Source of the DNA: JAEXZL01 sp049943125
GTDB lineage: Bacteria; Bacillota; Clostridia; Clostridiales; Clostridiaceae
Direction: 5' to 3'
NCBI RefSeq assembly: GCF_049943125.1
Contig: NZ_CP188040.1
Span: 372,001 to 436,000, forward strand
Length of the DNA stretch: 64,000 bases
The translations under genes and the position numbers were made by a program. Numbering within the stretch: position 1 is the first letter of the stretch; each line of letters opens with the position of its first letter. Below are positions 43,446 to 51,798 of the stretch, piece after piece. The notes beneath the pieces were generated by a model. The model had not been told where the DNA came from and did no database searches. It saw only the letters and a program-made list of their open reading frames with translations.

Positions 43446-44249
43446 ATGAATAATGTACTATTTGCATTTAGCCTAACACTTTTTGCAGGTTTATGCACAG
43501 GTATAGGAAGTGCTCTTGCTTTTTTTGCAAAAAAGACTAACACAAAATTTCTTTCAGTAAGCTTAGGTTTTTCTGCTGGTGTTATGATTTATGTTTCCAT
43601 GGTTGAAATATTTGTTAAGGCCAAGGATTCCTTGACAGGAGAACTAGGAATTAAAACCGGTTCCTGGGTCACAGTAATCTCATTTTTTGGAGGCATGCTA
43701 TTAATCGCTCTTATAGACAAAGTTATCCCCAGTGAAGAAAACCCTCATGAGGTATATAAAATCGAAGATATACCGCAAAATAGTTCCAAGGAAGATAAAA
43801 AACTTTTAAGGATGGGACTCTTTACAGCTTTAGCTGTAGCAATCCACAACTTTCCAGAAGGCTTAGCAACCTTTATCTCTGCCCTTCAGGAGCCAGAAAT
43901 AGCCATACCAATAGCTGTTGCTATTGCTATCCATAACATTCCTGAAGGAATAGCTGTATCAGTTCCTGTATACTATGCTACAGGAAGTAAGAAAAAAGCC
44001 TTTATCTATTCCTTCCTGTCCGGTCTTTCAGAGCCTTTAGGAGCAATTATTGGATATTTAATATTAATGCCTTTTATAAATGACCTTGTACTAGGGATAC
44101 TCTTTGGAGCTGTAGCAGGAATCATGGTATTCATATCTCTTGATGAGCTTCTGCCTTCAGCAGAGAAATATGGAGAACATCATCTATCTATATACGGATT
44201 AGTGGCAGGAATGGTTGTAATGGCCGTAAGTCTTCTTCTATTCCTATAA
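43446..44249 (+). CDS. zupT: ZIP-family metal transporter (ZupT-like)
   Basis: The 267-residue protein has eight transmembrane helices and a cytosolic loop with EENPHEVYKIEDIP (about 97-110). Metal-site motifs are HNFPEGLATF (134-143) and HNIPEGIAVSV (163-173), both as in ZupT. ZupT imports zinc, iron and other divalent ions. Its promoter carries a perfect Fur box, which suggests iron as an important substrate. AAAGGAGG precedes the ATG. Divergent from feo. Confidence 0.95.
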   Translation: MNNVLFAFSLTLFAGLCTGIGSALAFFAKKTNTKFLSVSLGFSAGVMIYVSMVEIFVKAKDSLTGELGIKTGSWVTVISFFGGMLLIALIDKVIPSEENPHEVYKIEDIPQNSSKEDKKLLRMGLFTALAVAIHNFPEGLATFISALQEPEIAIPIAVAIAIHNIPEGIAVSVPVYYATGSKKKAFIYSFLSGLSEPLGAIIGYLILMPFINDLVLGILFGAVAGIMVFISLDELLPSAEKYGEHHLSIYGLVAGMVVMAVSLLLFL

Positions 44250-44329
44250 TATCAAAATGTTTATATTTTTGTATTTAGCCGTCATATGAAGTTAGTACAA
44301 GTCTTCTAACACAGAAATACAAGGATAAT

Positions 44330-44362
44330 AAAAAAGCATAGAATTAATCTATGCTTTTTTAT
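44330..44362. terminator. Bidirectional terminator between zupT and the FMN lipoprotein gene
   Basis: AAAAAAGCATAGA (44330-44342) and TCTATGCTTTTTT (44348-44360) form a 13-bp stem with a five-base loop. Confidence 0.92.
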
Positions 44363-44365
44363 TTG

Positions 44366-46042
44366 CTATTTTATTTCCAAGTTGATTTCTCTAGCGCTTT
44401 CAAGGGATTTCTTGATAGCCGATATAATATCTCCATGAGGATCATTAAGGCTCATAGTTGCTCCTGAGGTTACATCTGCTAGGTCTTTCTTCTCAGCATC
44501 AGTTAAAGCACTGTACTTTGCTTTATCCTTTTCATCCTCAGCTTCAGCTTTAAGAGGTCTTCCATTTATATCGGAGGTATACTTTTTAAACCACTGTTCA
44601 ACTTCTTCTACAGTCTTGCCAACAAAGAGCTTTTCAAAAACTTCAATTTGATCTGTCCAGGTAGAAGCCCCTACAATATATTTATCTCCACGAGCTCTTT
44701 TAGTAACCCAGCCATTAACCTCGCTGGTAAACTGCTCCTCTGTATCTGCTGTCTTTCCATCTACCTTTTCATCATGATTTTCATTATTATTGTAGCCACC
44801 CTGTCCCGGGAAACCGCTGAGATGAGGCATTCCATCCCCATCATAGTTAGGAGTAGCAAACTCTAATTGATCTATGTGAAGTGCAGCTATCTTACCATCC
44901 TTATCAAATAAGGTATTAGCAAAAACTTGATTTATACTGTAAACTGGTGTGCCTGTATCATCCTTACCAGGACCTATACGAGGCATGAAGTTTAAGCCCA
45001 TTCCCTGTTTTGTAGCTCCTTTAATATCTAAAGCAATACGATTCTCATAAGCATTTTTTATTGCACCTATAATATCTCCATGAGGATCCTTAAGACTCAT
45101 AGTAGCACCTGAGGTTACATCTGCCAGTTCCTTTTTCTCAGCATCTGTTAAAGCATTAAACTTTGCTTTATCCTTTTCATCCTCAGACTCAGCTTTAAGA
45201 GGTCTTCCATTTATATCTGATGTATACTTTTTAAACCACTCTTCAACCTCATCTACTGTCATACCTGTAAAAAGCTTTTCAAAGGCTTCCATCTGTGCTG
45301 TCCAAGTAGAGGAACCAACTATATATTTATCTCCTCTTTCTCTCTTGGTTGTCCATCCTTTAATCTCTTCAACAAATCTATCCTCAGTATCTGCAGTCTT
45401 TCCATCTATCTTTCCATCATGATTTTCATCATTATTATAGCCACCCTGTCCTGGGTATCCACTGAAATGAGGCATGCCATCTCCATCATAGTTTGGAGTT
45501 GCTACCTCAAGCTGATCGATGATTAGAGAAAGAATTTTACCTTCTCCATCAAATAAAACATTAGCGAAAACTTCATTGAAGCTATAGACTGGAGTATCTG
45601 TATCATCCTTACCTGGACCCACTCTTGGAACACTTGTAATACCGAAGCCCTGATATACATCAGCAGCAGTGACAGAGCCTGAACCAGCCTCTTCCTTTTC
45701 TGGCGCTGGATACTTTTCAGGATCTAATGCATTATTAACCGCAGCTATTATTGCTTTACTGGTTACAGTAGCCCCTGAAATCACATCTACATCCGTAGAA
45801 TTTGCCTTAACTATGGCAGCAGGAATGTCCTTCAAAGCTGGGTCTGCGATACCTTCTGTTTCCTTGTGTTCTGTAACCTTAACAGAAACTATCTTCTCCC
45901 CTTCTTTCTTTACTTCAACCTTCAGTTCGCCACCAATACCTTTACCTACTCCTGTTAGGGTTTCTTCCTCGCCACCACTAGAGCAAGCAACCATTGACAT
46001 TGCAATTAGTCCTGTTAAAACAACTGATAAAAATCTTTTCAC
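44366..46042 (-). CDS. FMN-binding lipoprotein with three flavinylation motifs and a tandem duplication
   Basis: The 558-residue protein has a lipoprotein signal (lipid on Cys20), an N-terminal FMN_bind domain (about 28-105) and two tandem modules (about 131-336 and 346-551). Each of the three units ends in an ApbE-type FMN attachment motif: DVISGATVTS (Thr92), DVTSGATMS (Thr314) and DVTSGATMS (Thr529). The modules also contain NYDGDGMPH and NENHDGKIDGK, which look like calcium-binding Asp loops. Such proteins carry covalent FMN on the outer membrane face and pass electrons, as PplA does in Listeria. No apbE or NDH-type gene is in the window. Single gene. Confidence 0.87.
   Translation of the reverse strand: MKRFLSVVLTGLIAMSMVACSSGGEEETLTGVGKGIGGELKVEVKKEGEKIVSVKVTEHKETEGIADPALKDIPAAIVKANSTDVDVISGATVTSKAIIAAVNNALDPEKYPAPEKEEAGSGSVTAADVYQGFGITSVPRVGPGKDDTDTPVYSFNEVFANVLFDGEGKILSLIIDQLEVATPNYDGDGMPHFSGYPGQGGYNNDENHDGKIDGKTADTEDRFVEEIKGWTTKRERGDKYIVGSSTWTAQMEAFEKLFTGMTVDEVEEWFKKYTSDINGRPLKAESEDEKDKAKFNALTDAEKKELADVTSGATMSLKDPHGDIIGAIKNAYENRIALDIKGATKQGMGLNFMPRIGPGKDDTGTPVYSINQVFANTLFDKDGKIAALHIDQLEFATPNYDGDGMPHLSGFPGQGGYNNNENHDEKVDGKTADTEEQFTSEVNGWVTKRARGDKYIVGASTWTDQIEVFEKLFVGKTVEEVEQWFKKYTSDINGRPLKAEAEDEKDKAKYSALTDAEKKDLADVTSGATMSLNDPHGDIISAIKKSLESAREINLEIK
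44390..45655 (-). repeat. Internal tandem duplication of about 645 bp
   Basis: The two halves of the FMN lipoprotein (codons 131-336 and 346-551, period 215 residues) are strongly alike in protein and DNA. For example DINGRPLKAE and ADVTSGATMSL recur at exactly 215 residues. Recombination between the copies could delete or amplify a module. Confidence 0.88.
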
Positions 46043-46122
46043 TAAAATGCCCCCCCTTAAAATTGTCCTTTAACTGAAAATCTCGATATGTTTGTTATTT
46101 ATCTAACATAATATCCTTTTAA

Positions 46123-46151
46123 AGTATAGCATATATTTGTATTTGTTCCAA
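46123..46151 (-). promoter_or_regulatory. Promoter of the FMN lipoprotein gene
   Basis: On the minus strand TTGGAA (46151-46146) and TATACT (46128-46123), spacer 17. The start codon has an AAGGGGGGG ribosome site. Confidence 0.65.
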
Positions 46152-46349
46152 TATAAACCACTAAATTTTTATTAAATTACGCTTTTTGTATTTCTATCAA
46201 TAAATCTAGCTTATAAAAGATAAAAGATTAACTACTTATTGTGTTGAACATTAATTAATTAAATAACAATGAACATCTTTTTCATTTTGTTTGTAGGATA
46301 TTTTAAAGACTATATTGATACTTTTTATTCAATTATCTAAGTAAGACTA

Positions 46350-46378
46350 TTGACTTTATTCATTCTCATTTATATACT
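46350..46378 (+). promoter_or_regulatory. Promoter of serA
   Basis: TTGACT (46350-46355), 17 bases, TATACT (46373-46378). Confidence 0.8.
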
Positions 46379-46479
46379 GATTATTAACACTACACCGTAC
46401 TAAAGTTATGTAATTATTATAGATAATTTTTATATATATTAATATTAAATACAAATTATTGTAGAAAGGGTTGTATCAA

Positions 46480-47649
46480 ATGAATAAAATTATCTGTTTA
46501 AATCCACTATCCATTGAAGGACTTCAACTACTGCCAAAAAGCTATGAAATTGTTGAAGATCTATCACAGGCTACGGGAGTTTTGGTACGCAGTGCAAATA
46601 TGAAGGATTTAAAGCTGCCAGCTTCTCTCTTAGCCATAGCTAGAGCTGGTGCCGGCGTCAACAATATTCCTATCAATCAATGTGCAGAAAAAGGTATAGT
46701 TGTTTTTAATACCCCAGGAGCCAATGCCAATGGTGTAGTAGAGTCTGTAATAGCAGGGATGCTCATAGCTGCCCGAGATATTGTTGGAGGAATCAATTGG
46801 GTTAAAGCTAATTCTGCTCAAAAGGATATAGCTTCTCTTGTAGAGAAAAACAAAAAACAATTTTCAGGAACTGAACTCTTAGGTAAAAAGCTCGGAGTTA
46901 TAGGTCTTGGTGCTATCGGATACAGAATAGCTAACGCTGCAATTGGCCTCGGTATGGAGGTTTATGGCTATGACCCCTTTATCCCTGTTAAGTGCGCTTG
47001 GAATCTCTCTCGTCATGTAAAGCATGTGGACTACCTTGAGAATTTACTTAAAAACTGTGATTATATCACTATCCACGTACCTCTTAACCATAAGACAGAG
47101 AAACTTATTAATAAGGAAGCCTTCGAAAAGCTAAAGGATGGCGCTATTTTGTTGAACTATTCTAGAGACAAGCTAGTAGATGAAGATGCTTTAGAAGAAG
47201 CTTTAGAGAGCAAAAAACTCCGTAAATATGTAACAGATTTCCCAAATGATAGGATTGTTAACCTAAAGAATATCATAGCTATCCCTCATCTTGGTGCTTC
47301 TACAGAGGAGGCTGAGGATAATTGCGCAGTAATGGCCGTGGAAGAGCTTAAGGATTATATAGATAACGGTAATATAACTAACTCCGTTAACTATCCCGAT
47401 TGCTCCCTAGGGGCACTAAAAAAACCAGTGCGATTAGCCGTAGCTCATAAAAATATACCAAATATGCTGGGTAAACTCACAGTTCTTCTAGGTAACAAGG
47501 GAGTTAATATAGCAGATATGATATCAAAGAGTAGAGGGGAGTACGCTTATGCCCTCTTTGATTTAGATAGAGACATCCCTCTTGAAATATTAAATTCAAT
47601 AAAAGACATAGATGGAGTAATTAAAGTAAGAACTTTAGCTTTAGAATAG
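46480..47649 (+). CDS. serA: D-3-phosphoglycerate dehydrogenase
   Basis: SerA oxidises 3-phosphoglycerate to 3-phosphohydroxypyruvate, starting serine synthesis. The ATG at 46480 (MNKIICLNPLS) has GAAAGGG nine bases before it; a TTG three codons upstream directly abuts that site. The 389-residue protein has the NAD motif LGVIGLGAIGYRIANA near 140-155, the catalytic Arg region RAGAGVNNIP near 59, the catalytic His in AIPHLGAST near 270, and a C-terminal ACT domain (about 318-389) that may bind serine. It is followed by the threonine operon but has its own promoter. serC is not in the window. Confidence 0.92.
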   Translation: MNKIICLNPLSIEGLQLLPKSYEIVEDLSQATGVLVRSANMKDLKLPASLLAIARAGAGVNNIPINQCAEKGIVVFNTPGANANGVVESVIAGMLIAARDIVGGINWVKANSAQKDIASLVEKNKKQFSGTELLGKKLGVIGLGAIGYRIANAAIGLGMEVYGYDPFIPVKCAWNLSRHVKHVDYLENLLKNCDYITIHVPLNHKTEKLINKEAFEKLKDGAILLNYSRDKLVDEDALEEALESKKLRKYVTDFPNDRIVNLKNIIAIPHLGASTEEAEDNCAVMAVEELKDYIDNGNITNSVNYPDCSLGALKKPVRLAVAHKNIPNMLGKLTVLLGNKGVNIADMISKSRGEYAYALFDLDRDIPLEILNSIKDIDGVIKVRTLALE

Positions 47650-47710
47650 AAACTTCAGGACTATTATAAGCAGTTTTCTTAAGTTTGTTTTTAGAATATT
47701 TGTATTATTA

Positions 47711-47739
47711 TTGACATTTTCACTTTACCGCGTTAAAAT
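47711..47739 (+). promoter_or_regulatory. Promoter of the thrC T-box transcript
   Basis: TTGACA (47711-47716), 17 bases, TAAAAT (47734-47739). Confidence 0.82.
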
Positions 47740-47789
47740 ATAAAAAATGTTTTTATTTTAACAAGAATATAATATGAATATTATTATAG

Positions 47790-48012
47790 CAATGATTAGG
47801 AAAAGTAAATTTCTTTATGCTATCAGAGAAAAGAACTCAATGGCTGAAAGGTTCTTTAAGCTACAGAAATGGAAAACCACCTATGAGTTTCCTGTGAAAT
47901 AACAGTAGCAGTGAACGGTCGCCCGTTATAGCGTTAAAGTGGATTTATCAATCAGGGTGGAACCGCGGAAGCCAATGCTCTCGTCCCTTATATAGGGACA
48001 GGGCTTTTTTAT
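47790..48012 (+). promoter_or_regulatory. T-box riboswitch (threonine) upstream of thrCB-hom
   Basis: The conserved T-box AGGGTGGAACCGCGG lies at 47954-47968. The terminator hairpin (GTCCCT/AGGGAC near 47983-47999, then GGGCTTTTTT) precedes thrC. Stem I carries ATGATTAGGAAAAGTA and GGAAAACCACCTATGA. The specifier triplet is ACC at 47876-47878, a threonine codon, at the same aligned position as CCC in the proBA leader. Uncharged tRNA-Thr should switch on the operon. Confidence 0.95.
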
Positions 48013-48037
48013 TTAAATAAATTTAAGGAGGATATAT

Positions 48038-49519
48038 ATGCTGTATAAAAGCACTAGAGGAATTTCAAAAAAAATCACCTCCCCTTATGCTATTTTAAAT
48101 GGAATAGCAGAGGACGGAGGCCTATATGTACCAGAAGAGCTACCAAAGCTAGATAAGGATATAAAGGACCTTGTAGCCTACAGCTACCAGGAGCTAGCCT
48201 TATACATTATATCTCTTTTCTTTCCCGAATTTTCTCAGGAGGAATTAAAGATTGCCATCTCAGATGCCTATGACGAAAGCTTTTCCGATCAACAAATAAC
48301 TCCAACAGTTAAAGTAGGGGATTTATACTTTTTAGAGCTTTTCCATGGACCAACCTTAGCCTTCAAGGACATAGCCCTCACCCTACTCCCGAAGCTTATT
48401 GAGCTCTCAGCCCTCAGAGATAAATCAAAGAAGCAACCTGTTGTATTAACTGCAACCTCCGGAGATACTGGAAAGGCTGCTCTTCAGGGCTTTGCCGGAG
48501 TAAATGGAGTGAAAATAATAGTATTCTACCCAGAGGATGGTGTAAGCCCTATTCAAAAGCTTCAAATGATTACACAGGAAGGAAATAATACCTCTGTAAT
48601 CGGTATTAAAGGAAACTTTGACGATGCTCAAAAAGGCGTCAAGGAGTTATTTAAGAACGAGCCGCTTAAAGAGAAGCTAGCGGACAAAGGTTACTTTTTT
48701 ACCTCTGCCAATTCTATCAATATCGGCAGACTAGTACCTCAGGTGGTTTATTATTTTTACAGCTATCTATCTCTATTAAGGAATAAGGAAATACAGCCAG
48801 GAGAAGAGATTAATTTTGCTGTTCCCACAGGGAATTTTGGAGATATATTTGCAGGCTATTATGCAAAGCTTATGGGACTACCTGTCAACAAGCTTATCTG
48901 TGCTTCAAATGAAAATAATGTGCTATACCACTTCTTTAATAATGGCATCTATGACAGCAGAAGAGAGCTAAAAACCACCACCTCTCCTTCTATGGACATA
49001 TTGATATCTAGTAATTTAGAAAGATTACTTTACGAAATATCCGAAAGAGACTCTGAAGCTACAAAAAATCTAATGGAAGAGCTCTCCCAAAAAGGCTTTT
49101 ATAAGCTTACTGATAAAATAAAAGCAGGACTTAAGGACTTTTATAGCAATTTTGCTCTAGAGGAGGAGGTAGCTTCAACAATCTATAGCTTGTATAAAAG
49201 CACAGGCTATCTCATGGACACACATACAGCTGTGGCTTACAGCGTACTGAAAAAATATAAAGAAGACTGTAAGGATAGCACTAAAACAGTGATTCTATCC
49301 ACAGCAAGTCCTTTTAAATTTTCAAAGGCATTGTGCAGCGCTTTAGATATAGAGCTTTCAGAGAAGGATATTTTTGAGGCAAGCTATAAACTTTCAGAAG
49401 CATCGGGAATACCGATCCCAAAAGCTATAGAAGAGCTTAAGGAAAAACCTATTCTCCATAAAGCTAGCTGTACACCAGAGGAAATGAAGATCAAAGTACA
49501 GAACATCTTAAATATATAG
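48038..49519 (+). CDS. thrC: Threonine synthase
   Basis: ThrC turns O-phosphohomoserine into threonine with PLP. The 493-residue long form has the N-terminal STRG and ILNGIAEDGGLYVPE pattern (5-35), the PLP lysine in FHGPTLAFKDIAL near 106-118, and the phosphate-binding TATSGDTGKAAL near 144-155. AAGGAGG precedes the ATG. First gene of thrC-thrB-hom behind a threonine T-box. Confidence 0.97.
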   Translation: MLYKSTRGISKKITSPYAILNGIAEDGGLYVPEELPKLDKDIKDLVAYSYQELALYIISLFFPEFSQEELKIAISDAYDESFSDQQITPTVKVGDLYFLELFHGPTLAFKDIALTLLPKLIELSALRDKSKKQPVVLTATSGDTGKAALQGFAGVNGVKIIVFYPEDGVSPIQKLQMITQEGNNTSVIGIKGNFDDAQKGVKELFKNEPLKEKLADKGYFFTSANSINIGRLVPQVVYYFYSYLSLLRNKEIQPGEEINFAVPTGNFGDIFAGYYAKLMGLPVNKLICASNENNVLYHFFNNGIYDSRRELKTTTSPSMDILISSNLERLLYEISERDSEATKNLMEELSQKGFYKLTDKIKAGLKDFYSNFALEEEVASTIYSLYKSTGYLMDTHTAVAYSVLKKYKEDCKDSTKTVILSTASPFKFSKALCSALDIELSEKDIFEASYKLSEASGIPIPKAIEELKEKPILHKASCTPEEMKIKVQNILNI

Positions 49520-49530
49520 GTGGTGAAAGA

Positions 49531-50421
49531 ATGATTGAAATAAAAGTTCCTGCCAGCACAGCAAACCTGGGTCCTGGGTTTGATACCCTAGGAGCAGCTT
49601 TAAATTTATACAACAGCTTTTTTCTTGAAGAATCTGGTGATAGCCTTATCATAACCGGCTGCCCAAAAGAATTTTCAGATGAAAACAACCTAGTTATTAA
49701 AGCAATGAAGTATACTGCAAATAAATATCACAAGCTTCTTCCTGCAGGAATAAAGCTTCATATAGATTCCCAAGTCCCGTTATCTAGAGGCCTCGGGAGC
49801 AGCTCCACCTGCATAGTAGCCGGAGTATTTGCCGCTGCAGAGCTTTTGAAGCTACCTCTAACTAGGGAGGACATACTCATAATAGCTTCTGAAATAGAAG
49901 GACATCCTGATAATGTAGCCCCAGCCATTTTAGGCGGTATCGTCACAGCCACTTACAAGGATTGTAATATATATTATGATAATATCCCCTTAAGCAAAGA
50001 CATTAAGTTCATTGCACTTATACCAGAATTTGAACTAAGCACAGCTTTATCAAGGTCTGTACTCCCACATACAGTAGAAAGAAGTGACGGAATCTTTAAT
50101 ATAAACAGAGTATCCCTTCTTATCGCTGCATTAGCTACAGGAAAGCTAGAAAATCTTCCTGTGGCCTGCGAGGATAGACTCCATCAGCCCTACAGAGCTA
50201 AGTTAATCCCAGATTATGAGCCTGTAGTAAAGAAATGCTGGGAATATAATGCCTCAGCAGTATTTTTAAGTGGAGCAGGGCCAACGATATTGGTGCTTGT
50301 TCCACAGGAGAATAATGATTTTATTAAATCTATAAACAGCTATTTAATTACCTTAAATAATAAATGGCAGAGCAGTGAATTATATATAGACTTTCAAGGA
50401 ACTCAGATAAATCGTAAATAA
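49531..50421 (+). CDS. thrB: Homoserine kinase
   Basis: ThrB phosphorylates homoserine. The 296-residue GHMP kinase has the N-terminal PASTANLGPGFDTLGAAL (6-23), ATP motif PLSRGLGSSSTCIVAG near 83-98 and the C-terminal FLSGAGPTILVLV near 248-260. It starts 11 bases after thrC and is co-transcribed. Confidence 0.97.
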   Translation: MIEIKVPASTANLGPGFDTLGAALNLYNSFFLEESGDSLIITGCPKEFSDENNLVIKAMKYTANKYHKLLPAGIKLHIDSQVPLSRGLGSSSTCIVAGVFAAAELLKLPLTREDILIIASEIEGHPDNVAPAILGGIVTATYKDCNIYYDNIPLSKDIKFIALIPEFELSTALSRSVLPHTVERSDGIFNINRVSLLIAALATGKLENLPVACEDRLHQPYRAKLIPDYEPVVKKCWEYNASAVFLSGAGPTILVLVPQENNDFIKSINSYLITLNNKWQSSELYIDFQGTQINRK

Positions 50422-50461
50422 CAATAGCTATACTAATGTATACACCATTATGGAGGTAACC

Positions 50462-51748
50462 ATGGATAATGTAAAAATTGCAATTTTAGGACTAGGTAAT
50501 GTAGGACAAGGTGTATGGAATATTCTAAGTACAAATAAAAACGTCATTAATAAAAGAGCTGGCTGCAATATACACATAGAAAAAATACTTGTAAAGAATA
50601 AGCTAAAAAACAGGACTATCGCTCTTCCAGAAGGGGTATTAACAGAGGATCCAGAAGATATATTTAGAAATGATGATATCAAGGTGGTAATAGAGCTTTT
50701 AGGAGGAGAGCAGCCTGCCCTGGATTATATGCTTAGAGCCATGAGAGCCAAAAAGCATGTTATTACCGCCAACAAGCTGGTATTAGCACTCCATGGCCGA
50801 ACTCTTTTTGAAACAGCCTTTAAGGAAGGTGTCCACTTCTACTATGAGGCCAGCGTTGGAGGAGGCATCCCAATAATACGAGAACTCAATGAAAGCTTAA
50901 CTGCAAATAAGATAGAATCCCTTGCAGGAATTATCAATGGAACTACCAACTATATTTTAACTAAAATGTCCAAGGATTCCATGACCTTTCAGTCCGCCTT
51001 AAAGGAGGCTCAAGAAATGGGCTTTGCAGAAGCAGATCCCACCTCTGATGTTGACGGCTATGACGCTGCTTATAAGCTGGCGATAATCTCAACCCTATCC
51101 TTCGGTCAATTTATCGATGTTAACTCCATAAGCACAGAAGGAATCGCAAAAATTCATCCTATTGATATAGAATATGCTAAAAAATTCGGCTATGTTATTA
51201 AGCTTCTCGCCATAGGTAAAAAAAGAGAAGGAACTCTAGAGCTTAGGGTTCATCCTGCTATGATACCTGATAGCCATCCCCTAGCTAATGTCAATGATTC
51301 CTTTAATGCAATCTTCTTAAAGGGTAATGCCGTGGGAGATTTAATGCTCTACGGTAGAGGAGCCGGAGATCTTCCTACAGGGAGCGCTGTTATAGGAGAC
51401 TTAATTTCCGTCCTTAGAAATCACGTAGCTTATACCTTTTTAAATCTAAAAAATGAAAATCGCCGCCCTAAGGCCATCCTTCCCAGAGAGAAAAATACCT
51501 CTAAATATTATATTCGACTAAATACCTTAGATAAGCCTGGAATCCTCGGAAGGGTTGCAACAATCTTAGGAAGCTACGGAATTAGCATTTTTACTGTTAA
51601 CCAGACAATAATCAATGAAAAAAATGTAGATGTAGTATTTACCACTCATCTCGGAGAAGAAGGCTTAGTTCACAGAGCTTTGGAAGAGATAGAGCTCCTC
51701 AATGAAATCAACAGCATAGAAAGCATAATCAAAATTGAAGAGCTATAG
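50462..51748 (+). CDS. hom: Homoserine dehydrogenase
   Basis: Hom reduces aspartate semialdehyde to homoserine. The ATG at 50462 (MDNVKIAILGLGNVGQGVW) is correct because ATGGAGGTAACC upstream supplies the ribosome site; an ATG four codons earlier lies inside that site. The 428 residues include the NAD(P) motif (6-19), the catalytic GIINGTTNYILTKM and EAQEMGFAEADPTSDVDGYDAAYKLAI segments (about 154-205) and a C-terminal ACT domain (about 345-428) that suggests threonine feedback. Last gene of the operon. Confidence 0.96.
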   Translation: MDNVKIAILGLGNVGQGVWNILSTNKNVINKRAGCNIHIEKILVKNKLKNRTIALPEGVLTEDPEDIFRNDDIKVVIELLGGEQPALDYMLRAMRAKKHVITANKLVLALHGRTLFETAFKEGVHFYYEASVGGGIPIIRELNESLTANKIESLAGIINGTTNYILTKMSKDSMTFQSALKEAQEMGFAEADPTSDVDGYDAAYKLAIISTLSFGQFIDVNSISTEGIAKIHPIDIEYAKKFGYVIKLLAIGKKREGTLELRVHPAMIPDSHPLANVNDSFNAIFLKGNAVGDLMLYGRGAGDLPTGSAVIGDLISVLRNHVAYTFLNLKNENRRPKAILPREKNTSKYYIRLNTLDKPGILGRVATILGSYGISIFTVNQTIINEKNVDVVFTTHLGEEGLVHRALEEIELLNEINSIESIIKIEEL

Positions 51749-51749
51749 A

Positions 51750-51790
51750 AAAAAAGCTTTTATCCAGATTCACTGGATAAAAGCTTTAAT
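51750..51790. terminator. Convergent terminator between hom and pyc
   Basis: A 15-bp perfect stem (51753-51767 with 51773-51787) with A- and T-rich flanks, clearest T-run on the minus strand. Confidence 0.9.
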
Positions 51791-51798
51791 GTATTACT

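Larger units (their letters stand above)
46043..46479. other. Divergent intergenic region between the FMN lipoprotein and serA
   Basis: 437 AT-rich bases with two divergent promoters (46123-46151 minus, 46350-46378 plus). The middle (about 46155-46345) holds no frame, no hairpin with a T-run and no riboswitch motif that I can recognise. The serA leader is about 95 bases. Confidence 0.5.

Noticed and set aside
46093..46108. TGTTA-N6-TAACA palindrome near the FMN lipoprotein promoter, compared with the feo operators
   Set aside because: The GTTA/TAAC halves are six bases apart here and eight in the feo sites, and the arms are only 5 bp, so it is not the same element.
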